Shown here: in pieces, positions 35,690 to 49,400 of the stretch
Position numbering within the stretch: the first letter of the stretch is position 1
How the letters are laid out: each line of letters opens with the position of its first letter
Source of the DNA: Zeus faber
Lineage: Eukaryota > Chordata > Actinopteri > Zeiformes > Zeidae
Direction of reading: 5' to 3'
Length of the DNA: 64,000 bases
Assembly (NCBI GenBank): GCA_960531495.1
Contig: OY482862.1
Span: 8,017,640 to 8,081,639, forward strand
Position numbers and translations under genes: made by a program
The notes under the pieces: model-generated
Databases searched by the model: none
What the model was told of the DNA's origin: nothing
Seen by the model: the letters and a program-made list of their open reading frames with translations, nothing else

Positions 35690-36126
35690 AGTACTGTACA
35701 TGTACTGTACTGCACTGTACTGCACTGCACTGTACTGTACTGTATGGCACTGTACTGTACGGCACTGCACTGTACTGCACTGCACTGCACTGTACTGTAC
35801 GGCACCGTACTGCACTGCACCGCACTGCACTGTACTGTACGGCACTGTACTGCACTGCACTGTACTGCACTGTACTGCACTGCACTGCACTGCACTGCAC
35901 TGCACTGCACTGTACTGTACTGCACTGCACTGCACTGTACTGCACTGTACTGTACGGCACTGTACTGCACTGCACTGCACTGTACTGTACGGCACTGTAC
36001 TGCACTGCACTGTACTGCACTGTACTGCACTGTACTGCACTGCAGTGTACTGTACAGCACTGCACTGTACTGTACTGCACTGTACTGCACTGCACTGTAC
36101 TGTACTGTACTGTACTGTACTGTACT
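35690..36126. repeat. Pentanucleotide array (TACTG/CACTG)n, ~437 bp
   Basis: Strict 5-bp period with TACTG, CACTG and rarer TACGG units. Because 5 and 3 are coprime the array opens long Cys/Thr/Leu and Ser/Val/Gln frames on both strands. These are artefacts of the repeat, not genes. Confidence 0.97.
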
Positions 36127-36723
36127 AGAGGCTTTTATCGCAGAATGCCAGACCGGAAGTGAGTTGAGCTATACTCTATGATGCTGCATTCCAGTGAAGT
36201 TGGAAATCGGACAAAACAGACTTACAACGTGTAAACGCGCAAATTAATTGCCAATTAAGGCGGAATTCAAAGTCGGACTGATGGAAGGGATCTCTCTGGC
36301 CCCAGTTACACCGAGATGACAGATCCCACGTCACAGCCACAACGCACCCACCGTTAACGGTAAAAAAATAAAAATAAAGAAAGAAAAAAAGTTCCCTTTG
36401 CATGGGTTTTATTGGGAAAACGTGCTACTTTACCCCTCTGTTCTTATAGTTTATGTTCACATACGTTTTTCAGCTGCACGATTTGCTACCAAACGCACAT
36501 TCACCTCATTTAACCGCGTGGCCTTCCGACGAGAGGCAACGGAGCGCACGGAGCCGGGAGGGGAGAACCACGGAGCAGGAATTACCGAGTTCCTACCTCT
36601 AATGGAACGCAGCATTAGCTTCACCATAACTGTGTGTGGCTTGGGGCTAGCCGTGCTAACAACCTGACTGATTGATGCAACTGGTCAGCGGCGTCACAAA
36701 CACGGACGACACACTCTACCAAT
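36127..36723 (+). promoter_or_regulatory. Probable ubxn4 promoter and 5' UTR region
   Basis: It lies between the pentanucleotide array and the ubxn4 ATG. It contains a consensus ETS word ACCGGAAGTG at 36152-36161 and CpG-containing sequence around 36510-36590. No TATA box was identified. The transcription start is not fixed. Confidence 0.4.
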
Positions 36724-39700
36724 ATGCGTTGGTTCGAGGGCTCAATACCTGCCGCCATCACCTCCGCCAAACAACAGAGCTTCATCTTTGTCGTTGTCAT
36801 TACAGGTACGTTGTCCCTTTATGTTTCATAGTCAGCGGAGAGCTAGTTAGCTTCTGGCTAGCCCCTTGACCGTACATATACACGGAGTTAGCCGTTAGCC
36901 CGCTACTGTAACTAGCATGTGACCACGGTTACGCCGATAAACCACGGAAATGTTCCAGTTCCTATTATAACCACATGGATATTTGAAATGTGACAAAGGC
37001 GTTAATGTGGAAAAATCGCATGACGACGTGCCGTCCCTGTTATAGTTGAAAATGTCAACCATAACGAGGATAGTCACGCAGAGCTGTCAAATAACACATA
37101 CCCGCTGGATCGCGATCTGTTTGTGGAATCGTTGGATTCTCCACTGTCGAACCGTCGCGGTCATTTTTTTTGCCACTGTTACAAACGTCCCAATAGCATG
37201 TGAATTGGGTACATTTTTATCTGTTGGGTTGACGGAGATGAACGATCTAGCTAATAAATCTCTCTTCTTCAATAGGTAGACATGTGTTATTACAGTTTGA
37301 TGTTATGTCTTCGTCATAGTGCCATCGAAAGATAATTCAGTTGATAATAGCAATTTGTATGACAACTACAATGTTATGATAGTGTCTGCCCTAGAGTTAC
37401 TCAGCAGTTTCTCCTCCAGGTGACAGCGCCCCAGTTTGACAGAAGTACTATTGGCCCCAGAACCATGTGGCAGTTGTTTATCTTGGTGTGGTTTATTGGT
37501 TCTGATTGGTTTATTTGTGTTTAGTGCAATGGGAGTCCCAGTGGCTGAAACTTAACTCTGCATTAGTCAGACACAGAAATGTCCCTGGTAACTAATTTCA
37601 CAATCCCTCATCGCTATGCATGATGTGGCTGTGACTTTTTAATCCTACTCTGTAAAGCCTTCACAGGGATGCAGTCATGTATTAAGAAAACAAATGAATG
37701 TCCAGCTCTGTAAGTGGAGGAGTTTATGTCGTGGGATGTGATACATGACTCATCACTGGGAAACATTCTCACACCTCCAAGGCGAAGATGAGCAGTCTGC
37801 CCAGTTGATGTCCAGCTGGGAGGACGACAGAGTCTCCGACGCCGCTCGGCGCTGCTGCGTGGCAATAAAAGTGGATGCTAAGAGGTACGGATGTTTGGGT
37901 GACAAGGGGGCGTGTGACACGACTTTATTGCTTCGGGGACTTTACTTGCCACGAGGCTGTAAAATGAGTGTACAGTCGGTGGCCATTTACAGATGAGTGA
38001 CTTGATCTGCCCCTTTATGCTGATGTAAGACAGGTGTACGCATCAGTGATGTGTTTAATGTTTTAATGCACCACATTAAACTACAGTCTCACTTATTAAA
38101 CTACAGTCTCACTTATACAATATGTATAGAGCCAACATTATGTTAATGTTGTCATGCGAGTAGATGCTATCCCATCTTGGGTGCCTAGGTTTTTCCATTG
38201 TCCCTGCTATGTATGCTTAATTCTATCTCCTTCAACCATACATAACCATACTCCTTACTGTATCCTAGCTAGTCATTTATTGTGTCACAACGTCATTGGC
38301 AATTGTTTTTCCTGTCTCACACAGACTGACTTCGGTGAACATTTATACAATAAATGGGCTCAAATAATAATTTAGCCAAATTACATTTTGACTGTAAATT
38401 ACAGTTTTAATCATTCTCAGGCTTTATAACTTAATGACATTGCTGATTCATTCACATCATAACAACCTGGTCATTTTATATCATGTTTTGGGGAAGGAGG
38501 TTTACAGAGTACCATGGATTGAAGGAAAAAAAAGGTCTGTCCAAGGTATGACCTTGAGTCTGACTACTGACCTGTCGAATAAATGCCACAAATGCCCAAA
38601 AGACATTAAAATAAATTGAATGTCTAAAGTGCGTATGCTACTGAACAGAGTTCCTGAATTAACCTGGCTGTGTAATCTCCTTTGCAGTGAGACATGTGTG
38701 CAGTTCTCTCAGATTTGTATCCTTTTGTGCACTCACCAGACCTGTGGAGATTCTTTCTGCGATGTTGTGATATTGCATGTGGTTATTGATTATCATTGAT
38801 TTTCTTTCCTGCTTTTGGCTTTGATAGAGTGCTGCGTTTATGTCGCCAATAACATCAAAGAACTAGATGGCTCCCAGATGCCTATCGCAGCACAAAAAAA
38901 TGTAACAGCTAAAGTGCGACGACTGCGATCGTTTATAACTTCAATCTTGGCAAGTCGGCCAAAAAGACAAGCCCATCTGCGCAGCGGTCTTTCAGTGGCG
39001 GTCAAGGTTTTCCCTTAACCAGCCGGTTCGAAAGACCCTGTGGTGTGCATACCGTCCAGCTTCTTCATCGGGGAGAATGGCATTCCCCTGGAGGTCGTAG
39101 CTGGCAGCGTGTCGGCAGAGGATCTCATGAAAAGAATCTACAAAGTCCGAGAGGTAAGTGGGCGGCTGGAACATTCCGCTCGCCGCGTCGTACGTACAGC
39201 GTGCGACCTGCTCTCATTCTTCCTGCCTCCTCCTGGCAGATGCACGCTCAGCAGATGAGCGGCTGCGTAGCAGCGGTATCACCGCAGCCGGTGGTTCCCA
39301 TGGAGGCCAGCCCGTCTCTCAGCGTGTCAACAGAGCCAGCCCCACCAGTCTCCGCCCCTCCAGAAGCTCCTCATACTCCACTCGTGACCACAGAGGCTGC
39401 AGCGGCCAGCACATTGAAAGGTAAGTGCATTTTAATAAAGATTTGATGTTGTGTTTCTGTTCTCAGTAATCAGATCATAGTATGCCTTACTCAGTACACT
39501 TCTTTTGAAATGGAAAAAAGCGTTCTCAAGGTCAAATTTAGGTAAATGTAAGAATTGCGATTAATTATTTGACAGCCTTACTAAGTCATTCAGACTACCA
39601 CTGAACTGTTTGAAACTGCTAATCTATGATGAATAACATATAAAAAACTTCAATATGTGTAATATATCTACAATTAATCATAATGAAATGAAACTTATGT

Positions 39701-42700
39701 GCACTTTTTGCTTTTCATTTTCTCAATGTTGTTTTTTTTTCCCCCACTCCTATGGTTGGAAGTCCGTCACAGTAAATACAAATGGGAAAAGATAAATACT
39801 ACACTCCACAAATTTCTATTAAGAGGTCCACAAATACATAATACGTTATTTGTGTTGTGTAAACCGTTTTGGAAAGCATCATAGCATCATTAATATTTGT
39901 GACACAGAAGTCCTTCTGTATCTTGTAAACTGGCAAAACAAAGCGGTGTCCTCCCCGTTCTCTTCTCCCCAGAATCCCCCTCGAGCCAGGCAGATGAAGG
40001 CAGCCTTTCGGCAGCCGCGCCCTCCGGGGAGGATAGGGACAGGAGCACATCGTCGGACGACGCCTCCCAGTCCGAGGAAAACCTCGACAACAAGGTGGAC
40101 AGGTGGGGAGACGCACACACCCTCACATGTTTGTCTCCCCAAAGGCAACACGTCTGAAGCCAAATCATTTGGCCACATGCCAGCGCTCACCACAATATGC
40201 CTCTATAAAAGATTATAACACAAAACTATCAGCTCATGTGTACTTTCTGTTGTTCAGGCTGACAAAGAAGCTGGAGGAGAGACGAGAACAGAAGAAGAAA
40301 GGAGAGGAAGAGGTATGGAAACCTAACTTCACTGTCGTTTCCCTTACGGGTACACAGTCGCTCCTTCAAGTTCCTCGTTTTAGGTCTTGGGGAACAGTTT
40401 GTGTGGGGAAATAAAAGGCCGCTCCCTCCTGTCGGGCTCTTGATTCAGAATGAGATCAAGAAGGAGATGGAGCGGAGGAAGCTTGGGAAGGACATGCTGG
40501 ACTTCAAGAAGAAGCAGGAGGATGATAAGGCCAAGCGCATCCTGGAGGAGAGGAATCGGGAAAAGGCCGAGGAGAAGGCCGCCCGGGACCGCGTCAAGCA
40601 GCAGATCGCCTTGGTAACTGCAGTGCTCACCCGCTGTCTCTATAGCACCCTCTGGTGGTCGAGATGGGTGTTGAGGGCTGTAATTATTCCTTTTTATTTA
40701 TCTTTTTTGTCCGATGAAGTGAGTGCTCAGTGACCGCTGCTCCCTTTCCTTGTCTGATTCCCGCAGGACCGAGCCGACAGAGCGGCCCGCTACGCCAAGA
40801 ACCAGGAGGAGGTGCAGGCGGCCAAGCAGGCGGCACTACAGGCCAGGCAGGCGGAGCAAGAGGCCCGGAAGGAGGCCTCTACCCGGGAGAGGGGGTACGC
40901 ACACCCCACAGTGGATTAGCCATTGTGTATATTGTAGTCACATTCCCCATAGAATTCATTAGAGTGCACAAATAAATTGGTACTCTTTATAAAACTGACC
41001 AACATTAGGTGAATGTCCATGACCCCAACCAGTTGTCGCTAAACCTGAGATGAAGTTTGCTGCCAGTCTTCTTTTGAGGACTCATCTGGCAGAAGTAAGA
41101 ACCACCGTAACGCTGTTGTGCTATATATGCCCCCCCCCCTCCTCAGCGCCATAGCCAGGATCCAGTTCCGCCTTCCCGACGGTTCCTCCTTCACCAACCA
41201 GTTTCCCTCAGAGAGCAGACTGCAGGAGGCCCGGCAGTTTGCCGTTCAGGTTAGAATGCCACAGCCCTGATTACATAGTGGTACAGAGGGATGATAAGGA
41301 TGTCTCCAGAAAAATGACAAAATCCCAGTTGCTTTCCTAAACTTTCCCAACCAGTTAGAATAATTCCACCAAAACTCAAGAAATCTTAAGAAGTCATCTG
41401 TGTGAAATTGGTCTTAATATTTACTTATTGACTTGGAGGTTTCTAGTGCTCTCTTCTGAAGCGGGGATTAGTTGCTTTCAATTTGTCGTAATATGCAGGG
41501 AGCTATTAATGGGGTTTTTTTTAAGGTGTGTTAAGATACTTCCAGTGTGTTAGAACCACCGTGTCTGAACTCTTAAAATATTGGTCTTCTCCCAGGAAGT
41601 GGGAAACCGCTATGGTAACTTCTCCCTGGCCACCATGTTCCCTCGACGCGAGTTCACGGGCGACGACCTGAACAAGACCCTGCTCGAGCTGGAGCTAGCG
41701 CCCAGTGCCTCCGTCGTGCTCCTCCCTGTGAGTGGATGCATTTCTGGTTTCTGCTATATGAGAGAGAGAGATTTTCTGATTTATTTCCATTGGTTATTTA
41801 TTTTTATTCATACTCATTATTATTGCCTATCTTTTATGTGAGCAGCTGTGACACCAACATTTCCCTCTGGGATGTATAAAGTATCTCTCTCCTATTTAAA
41901 ATTTGTCATCTGGGACACTCTCCATGCCCCCACTGCAGCAGCAGAGCCGGCCCGCCAACTCGGTGGTCCAGTCGTCTGAGGGCAGCATCTGGGCCATGCT
42001 GGGCACCATCCTCTACCCCCTGCTGGCCGTCTGGAGGTTCCTGAGCGGCTTTCTCTTTGCCAGCCCGCCCCAAGTGCCCAGAGATGCCGGCCAGCGGCCC
42101 AGCTCCTTCCCTAGCCAGGCGTCGGCCTCCGCTAGCGAACCAAAGAGGTAAGCGGCCCATCCGAGTTTCCACCAGCCTTGGCCTGGCCCTCAGCCAGCGG
42201 CAAATGGGTCGTAGGAGATTACAGACACGTTTGTTTGGAAATAGTCTAAGATTTCCTTTCCGGCCGCTTCTAACGTACTAGTTTCTAGAATCAGAATGTG
42301 TTGATTTGGCCAAAGTATATTTTCATATATATAGATAAGTGGATGGGATATTCTGTACAGCAGGGGTGCCCGATACGTCGATCGCGATCAACCGGTAGAT
42401 CGTGATGGTAGTGCGGGTAGATCGCACGCCATTCAAAAAAAAAAAATAATAAAAAATCTGCAAGGAAAAGACAAAACTGTGGTCAACATGATCAGTTCAG
42501 TTCAGTAGTGCAACTTCTGTCCTCAAAGCTGCAGCGCCATGATTTGGGGAACTTTCAAAACCTTGCATCAAAGCTGGAGACCCAAGGGAAGGGAAGGCAG
42601 GGAGGGGTGCGAGGAGCGCCCCGACAGTGCACGCTACACAGAGCAGATTGAAAAGTGTCTGTCAGACTTTGACAAACGGTTTCAAGGTGCTTTACTCAAG

Positions 42701-45323
42701 CCAATCGCTACATTTATGTGCTACCCATTTAGGGAAGACATTGAGGTTGATTCACTCGCATCAAAAATTGCAACACTGTTTCACCTGAACTGGTCTGCAG
42801 TGGAGGATGAGATGTTGACACTACAGGCTGACATTCAGCTCAAGTCCAGGGCTCATGGACCGTTTTGGAACTTACTCACAGAGGAAAATTACCCAAACAT
42901 GAGGAAATGTGCTACCTCCTTGACTGCATTATTCAGCTCTTCTTATTTATGTGAGTCAGCCTTTTCCCACATGAAGATCATTGAGTCGAAATAGCGTTCC
43001 ACCATGACGGATGATCATTTGGAAGCCTGCTTGAGGCTGGCTACCAGTAGCTACTCTCCAGACTATGCAACCCTGGCCAGCTCCATTCAGTGCAAGTCAT
43101 CAGAGTATGGTAGTGACCATAAATGTATTTAATGCTATTGTGCCGTAAGGGTTCATGCAGGGATGCAAGGTACGCCAACATACACTACTCACAAAAAGTT
43201 AGGGATATTTGGCTCTCGGGTGAAATTTATGGAAAATGTAAAAAGTTCACCCGACAGTGATATTATATCATGAAAGTAGGGCATTTAAGTAGAAGCATGC
43301 AATGGTGATTTCCTCATCTCAAACAATTTCTTGAAACAAAAGCCAACGACAGTGGTGGGTTTACCACAACAAAAAATGTAAATGTCTCAATAACTTGTCA
43401 TGTGCCCTTGAGCATCAATTACAGCTTGACAGCGACGTCTCATGCTGTTCACAAGTCGACTTATTGTCTGCTGAGGCCTGGCCCCCACTCTTCTTGAAGG
43501 GCGGCCCTCAGGTCATTGAGGTTCTGGGGTACAGAGTTACGAGCCTCTACACAGCGACTCAGCTCATCCCATAGGTTTTCTATGGGATTCAGGTCTGGAG
43601 AAAGTGCAGGCCACTCCATTTGAGGTGCCCCAGTCTCCAGCAGCCGTTCCCTAATGATGCCACCTCCATGAGCTGGAGCATTGTCGTCCATGAAGATGAA
43701 ATGAGGCCTGTGTTGTTCATGCAGGGGCACAATGACTGGATTAATGATGTTATTCAGGTAGTATGGGCTTGTCACTGTACCATTCACAAAGTGTAGGGCA
43801 GTTCTGTATTGACTAGACACACCTGCCCACACTGTAACACCACCACCAGCAAAGGCTCGTCTGGTGACAACAGTGGCTGATGTATAGCGCTCTCCTTGAC
43901 GTCTCCAACATCGTTGGTGGCCATCATTTCTGCTCAACGTGAATCAACTTTCATCAGAGAACAGCACTGAGGCCACTGGTCCCTCGTCCAGCGTCAATGC
44001 TCCCTGGCCCGTGCAAGACCATGATGCCTGTGCCTGGTGGGTGGTCAGGTATCCTTGCAGGTCGTCTAGCACGCAGACCACGCTGATGGAAACGGTTTTG
44101 AATGGTCTGACGTGACACTTGGGTGCCTCTCAACTCACTTAAATGTGGCTGGAGTTGAGTGGCATTCATCATCCGGTTCCGCAGGGCACTGTTCACAATG
44201 AAGCGCTCATCAGGGTGGGATGTGGCCAAAGGACGTCCACTTCTATGCCTTTCTGTGACTCATCCAGTCTCTGTATCTCTGTTGCAACCTGCTGATGACA
44301 CTCTGTGACACTCTAAGCTCAGTGGCCACTTCCCTCTGAGAACATCCTGTTTGAAGCCTCGCAATGGCGAGGTACTGTTGATCAATTGTTAGGTGTCGTC
44401 TTGGTCTCATGATGTCAAAATGTGAACAGCATGATGAAGAGGACTTTAAATACCAATTCTAATTGAACCAAGAAATGTATTGGTCGATTCATGGATCAAA
44501 CACCTGTTGTGAATTTTGTCGTTCAGCTCCTTGTTAGAGAACAGCAAGTTGTGCAAAAAGTACTGAAACACTGAACCGTTGGACTGGGCATTCAAAAGTT
44601 TAGAGAAGGTCAAATTAAGTTCACCTGTAATGATTATACTGCATTTTAGGTTCATCCTGAAATTTCACCCGAAACCCGAATATCCCTAACTTTTTGTGAG
44701 TAGTGTTTATTGTATATATGAAGTTTACTCAGTATATACATATAAATAAATATATTTAGCATTTTTTTAATGCAACTAGATCATTTTGACCCGGTCATTT
44801 TAAAAGTAGCTCGCAAGCCAAAAAAGCGTGGGGACCCCTGCTGTACAGAATGAATGAATATGTAAACAATAATACAGGTATGGAGAACCATGGATGAGTA
44901 GATATACATTTACTATGTTATTACTAAAGGTTTTTATCTTAGTTATGTATATTGTGTCCACACACAAAATCCCATGTGAAAGTATGAGGTCCGTTACATT
45001 GAACTAGAAGATGATGGTAAGTATAAAAGTAAGACATCAGACCTAGAATTGAATCCTCTCGTCATCTTTCTTATCATACGACTGTTCTTTTTTGCTACTA
45101 TAGCAATCAAAAACCAACCGGTTATGTTCTTGTATGGGTCTCATTTTCTTTTGGTCCGCTCTTTCCCCTCTTCCCTCCATTCAGAGAACCCCTGCGCAAG
45201 CGCACTCTGGAGAAGCGGCCGGAGGACTTTAAGAAAGATGGCAAAATCTACCGGCTAAGGACACAGGAGGACAGCGAGGACGACAACAACACCTGGAACG
45301 GCAACTCCACGCAGCAAATGTAG
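36724..45323 (+). CDS. ubxn4: UBX domain-containing protein 4 (erasin), 13 exons
   Basis: Exons: 36724-36805, 37782-37884, 38688-38716, 39035-39153, 39240-39420, 39973-40102, 40258-40312, 40449-40613, 40767-40894, 41147-41249, 41596-41727, 41939-42147 and 45185-45323. All are GT-AG and in phase, giving 524 aa (human about 508). Start [12 protein letters not shown] begins a thioredoxin-like N-terminal domain ([17 protein letters not shown]). Residues ~172-215 are a low-complexity linker and ~216-325 a charged coiled coil ([14 protein letters not shown]). The UBX domain (~331-409) keeps the FPR motif in ATMFPRREF, which binds p97/VCP. A hydrophobic hairpin (~421-445, [20 protein letters not shown]) would insert in the ER membrane. 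The C-terminus [12 protein letters not shown] is that of the family. In vertebrates it recruits p97 for ER-associated degradation. Intron 12 holds nested transposons. Confidence 0.96.
42539..43132 (+). pseudogene. hAT transposase C-terminal remnant
   Basis: Frame with one premature TAG at 42992-42994. The hAT dimerisation region is visible: [20 protein letters not shown] before the stop and [19 protein letters not shown] after it. It resembles hAT-derived ZBED/GTF2IRD2-type proteins. The N-terminal BED finger and catalytic core are missing. Confidence 0.8.
43183..44705 (-). mobile_element. Tc1-like transposon B nested in the hAT element
   Basis: 1,523 bp with inverted ends CACTACTCACAAAAAGTTAG, preceded by TA (43181-43182). 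The right flank is TT rather than TA, perhaps a later mutation. It is of the same family as the copy at 56695-58166, in the opposite orientation. Confidence 0.92.
43461..44410 (-). pseudogene. Tc1-like transposase, copy B
   Basis: Starts [13 protein letters not shown] in the paired-type DNA-binding domain and ends [10 protein letters not shown]. The catalytic motif FMDDNAPAH and [14 protein letters not shown] are present. An in-frame TGA lies just after the first catalytic Asp (43944-43946), and a frame change separates the 43954-44229 segment from the N-terminus. Confidence 0.88.
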
Positions 45324-46000
45324 TGTGACGAGAGCGGCTTTTTTCCCTTTCTCGTTCTCTCTCTCTCTCTCTCTCTCCCCTTCCCTCCCTTTCTTCTCTC
45401 CAAACTGGTGGGAGTTCCTCAAGCCCTGCGGCGGTGAAACTACTGATGATGCATCAGGGCTACTGTACTACTTAGGGCTACTGTTTGTTCCATGTTGTCG
45501 TCCAGGCCTCCGCTCCTGCTCCTCACCTGCATGGGTAGATCATAATCCACCTAACCCCTCCTGTTTGGGCTTGAGCTGAACAACCGAGAGTTTTGGTTTT
45601 GTTTTTTTTTTGTTTTGTTTTTTATTATTATTATTATTGTAGATTCTACCCAATTCTGTCTTTTAGACTCTGGTCCAGGCGTAGCTCCAGATGCTGAGGA
45701 TTTAATAGTTGGGACCGGTTTTGAGATTGGGGAGGCTTTGGTGGCCGCCGGTTCACCGAGATGAAATAATAAGTCGCTAGGTGAAGATTTGTTGTTTTTA
45801 TTTAATAGCAGTAACCGCAAATTTCTAAAAATGCAAATGAGACGCTTACGAGGGCTCCGGATGGCCTTCTACCGAGGAGCCGGCCCGTTCTCCTTGTACC
45901 CGAAGGCCGGATAGAATAATGTGTTTCTACTATGAGTGGGGAAAAGGGGGCCACTGTACGGATTTCATTCAACGATGACAATAAAAGTGACCTGTTTTTT
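45324..46000 (+). other. ubxn4 3' UTR
   Basis: Follows the TAG at 45321-45323, with CT- and T-rich stretches. An AATAAA at 45980-45985 followed by a GT-rich stretch is a good poly(A) site. Confidence 0.6.
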
Positions 46001-46214
46001 GAGAAACAAACTAGACATATGTACTCCTTTTCAGATGTCTCTGTAAGCCAATGTTGTCTCCGTACGGAAGCACGGAAGTTAACCCGGGATGTAATTAAAT
46101 TATTAAACTGGATATTTATATCAGCGATTCAGTGCTATCAAATTGTTTTATTGCAACATTTAGTGTTTTTCTTTCATACTTGTCTTCACCCTGAACGATA
46201 TTCATCAAACCAGT

Positions 46215-46410
46215 AATAGTAAATTTTATATATGATTTTATACATTTTAAAGTTCAATAGCTTCGGCTATGTCACTTAAGACACCAAAAATAGGTCTATA
46301 TAGCACTAGGACCTACACTACTTGTTGCACAGCCTTTCAATTTCAGAATTAAAGTTCCTGTCTTTATATATGATTTTATACATTAAGTTCAATAGCTTTT
46401 CTGTCGTGAC
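46215..46410 (-). repeat. Isolated inverted units of the 53.7-58.6 kb tandem repeat
   Basis: On the minus strand it carries AAAGCTATTGAACTT, TATAAAATCATATATAAA, GAAATTGAAAGGCTGTGCAA and GCTATATAGACCTA, the landmark words of the array unit. About one and a half units. Confidence 0.75.
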
Positions 46411-49400
46411 TTGAAGGAACATGGAATGAAGGAACATGGAATGGATACAAAAGTAAAAAATATAATGGGGAATAGTGGTATGTGTTGCTCCTTCAACGCT
46501 TGACTGTTCCGATTGTTTTCAGCAGCACTTCAACATTTTATTGGTCAAAAGCATTTTCAAAATTAAAATATGCAGACAAATTTTTAATTTGGAAAGAGAC
46601 AGGAAGCAATATTAATAAAAAAAAATAAAAAAGGTGAAAAATAACCCAAGGGTGGATTGTAGGAATGATCCACCAAAACAGGAATTAATGGCATGAACAG
46701 CCACTGTGTGAAATATGTTGGTCTAGGGGGGGGGGGGGTCTCAGAGCCCTTGATTGACACTTGAGACCCCCTGAAAGTATCAATATCTAAATGTTGCAGG
46801 TCTTTGAAAAAAGATTAAAAGAAATCTTTGACACTTTAAATGCTTACCATATCCATTATTCAATTAGCGACAAATAATACATTTCCAAATATGAATACAG
46901 AAAACTATCTTAGCGGCCATGGTTTTGAGGCCGTCCATGTGTTGTGGCACTGTTTGCAAGGAGTGCAGCCTGCTGCACCTCACAGGGCCAGCTCTTCCTA
47001 TAGACCAGTGGTTCCCAAACTCTTATTAGTAGTACACCCCCTCTAAGAAAAAACATTGTCAATATTTTTTAACTTTTTTAAAATTTTCGGAGTACCCCCT
47101 TCAGTACCCCATTTCAGAAACACTGCTATAGGTGACATACAATTTGCGCATGTCTCCCTCTCCATGTGTAATAACCTCCTAAAAAGGGATTATCCTGAGC
47201 GTTGGTAAATTGAATTCTGAATTAAAGGATATGATAAAAAAGTAAACAATAAAGATTAGACACTATACATTAAATAGTAATATTGCATGAGTGAATTGTC
47301 ATTTTTGGTATGATTTACAGTAGTGTTTGTGTGTTCAAATCCTTACCGGTTACTTTTTTCGGGAAGGCTGGTTATTGTTTGAGTATGATCGAACAGCATT
47401 ATTTTCATTTTTTACTCTAGAAGTAATCTCGACTTGTCATTGAATAAGGTAGCTGTCAATATACAATGTAAAACATAGCAAGTAGGTTAACAAAAAGGGA
47501 TTTGTTTTGTTTTGTACACTGGAGAGGTGATGGAATGTGTGCGTTCACGTACTAAAGATTTAAACACTAAAACAAATGTGAAATACATTGGCTGTTTCAA
47601 TGGTTGTTAATTTGGGCATTCCAAAGTTTACATTTGAAAATATCTTGTGAATCAATTTATGTTGTAGTTGTGTATCGATGAATATCAACCAACCCGTCTG
47701 TTCAGTGTTTTATTTCTGCAGTTTTATGCATTTAAACAGGAATCCACTGGATTGAAGTTTGAATTTTGACCCGTGTAGATGTGACTGCATCTGATTGGGA
47801 AGACCTGAAGGATTGACACCAGGGTTAACCAAAGAGAATTGCTCTACAATTGAGTAAGACCTGAACATGGCCAGCATTCAAAGGTCCTTGTAAATTATTG
47901 CTATTTGCAAATACAATTATTTAATAGGCTCAATTTGAATTATTGTGAGATGAAATGCATGCAAGCATATAAATGTAAAGACCATGATTTAATTTCGCTG
48001 TACACCTCATATTGAGCTCCATCATTAAAATTATTGCCAGATATTAAGTGCCCTGTAGAACCAGAATCATTTTGATTAGTTCTTATTTAAATGTGACATC
48101 CTCCTAAATTTACCTAATTATTGAAGCAATGTTCAGAAGTTGAGTTAATGATTAATGTGATATCACCTTGAGACATTGTTGTCAGTAAACCCTACAGTGT
48201 TTCCTTTATGACACTGCCCGCTACTATGGTAGACCTCTTCTTTCATCTTCTGACAATGTCTGCAGCAAGCACATTAAGCGCCCAGGGGCTTCACCGAGGC
48301 CCAAAGGAAATTTATATTGACCTGATATTCTGCTGGGAGACACTCCACTCCTGCATTGCCGAAAAGGTCTGTGAAGAACTTGTGTACAGAGATCCAGTTT
48401 GGCCAACATCAGGCTGAATGACTTCAGACATTTTCAGCGAACAAAGTTCTGTTATGTTAAATGAAATGCAAACATCGACTTCTGCTTCTCCTCTCCACCA
48501 ATGAACAAGAAGTGTGACTCCAATTTGAATGTTTTTCTGCCCCAACTGGGATTTGTGGGATTGCCTCAAGTCCTGCTGGAAATTATATATTTGTGATCCC
48601 GGAAGGTTGCTTGTGTGTGTTTGCAGCCATTGTCTTATCAATCTGTCTATCCTGATAACACACAGATTATTCAATGTCCTTGAAGAAAAACTACATTGAA
48701 GTAAGAGTATTGGCGAATTTAAATTAAATATTTTTAAAAATTTTAGGAAATGGTTTTAATAGTTAGTAAATTAAAATCATTAAGTAGAAACAGGATTAAA
48801 CACGGATTATAGACAAATGTGATTGCTTCTTTGATTGTGTTTACTATGTTAATAACAGCCCTTCTAGGGTTTTAGATGGTCAGACTTGAATGCTGGCTAT
48901 GTTATTGTCCTATTTGGGGTTTTTTTGAGTAAAGCTGTTAACTTGATTGGAAATGCCAAACGGCCTATACATATTTCTCTAATCAGACTGCAGGATGATG
49001 TGTGATTTATAGTTTAATATTCCCTAGAGGCCAAGAGGTAAGACTAGCAGTTCAAAGCTAACACATTATTTTATTTTCATTTTTTTTAGAAGTTGTAACT
49101 TTAAGGGAATAACTAAAAAATACATAAATAAATTTGGAATAAAGTATTGAACGCTTAATGTTAAAATATTTTAGTATGTGAATCATATTTTTTTTCCTTA
49201 CCCTTTCTAGTTGCTTAACTTATTGTTGAAGTTATGTGGAGCCTCTGGCAATGTGTTTTTCTGCCACATTATGGAAATTTATTTTAACTGATTTTGAATT
49301 GAAACTTGGTGCCGGGATTACTGGGTTGATTACATGCTGAAGTCTTTATCTTGCCACGGAGCAAATCGGCTCATTTCTCTCCAGCAACATCTCTCCATCA

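Larger units (their letters stand above)
42361..44840 (+). mobile_element. hAT transposon in ubxn4 intron 12
   Basis: Ends CAGGGGTGCCC and GGGGACCCCTG are imperfect inverted repeats. The 8-bp duplication CTGTACAG is exact on both sides (42353-42360 and 44841-44848), which defines a hAT insertion. Only a transposase C-terminal part is left. A Tc1-like element (43183-44705) is inserted inside it. Confidence 0.92.

Noticed and set aside
35636-36181. Five frames of 134-145 codons on both strands
   Set aside because: They all lie in the pentanucleotide array; a 5-bp unit without stops opens every frame. No gene signal.
36398-36667. 89-codon frame upstream of ubxn4
   Set aside because: No family resemblance. 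The true start exon ([12 protein letters not shown]) begins at 36724 and is spliced in phase to exon 2.
48208-48417. 69-codon frame in the gene-free region
   Set aside because: No motif, no splice context, and similar-sized frames occur throughout AT-rich DNA.
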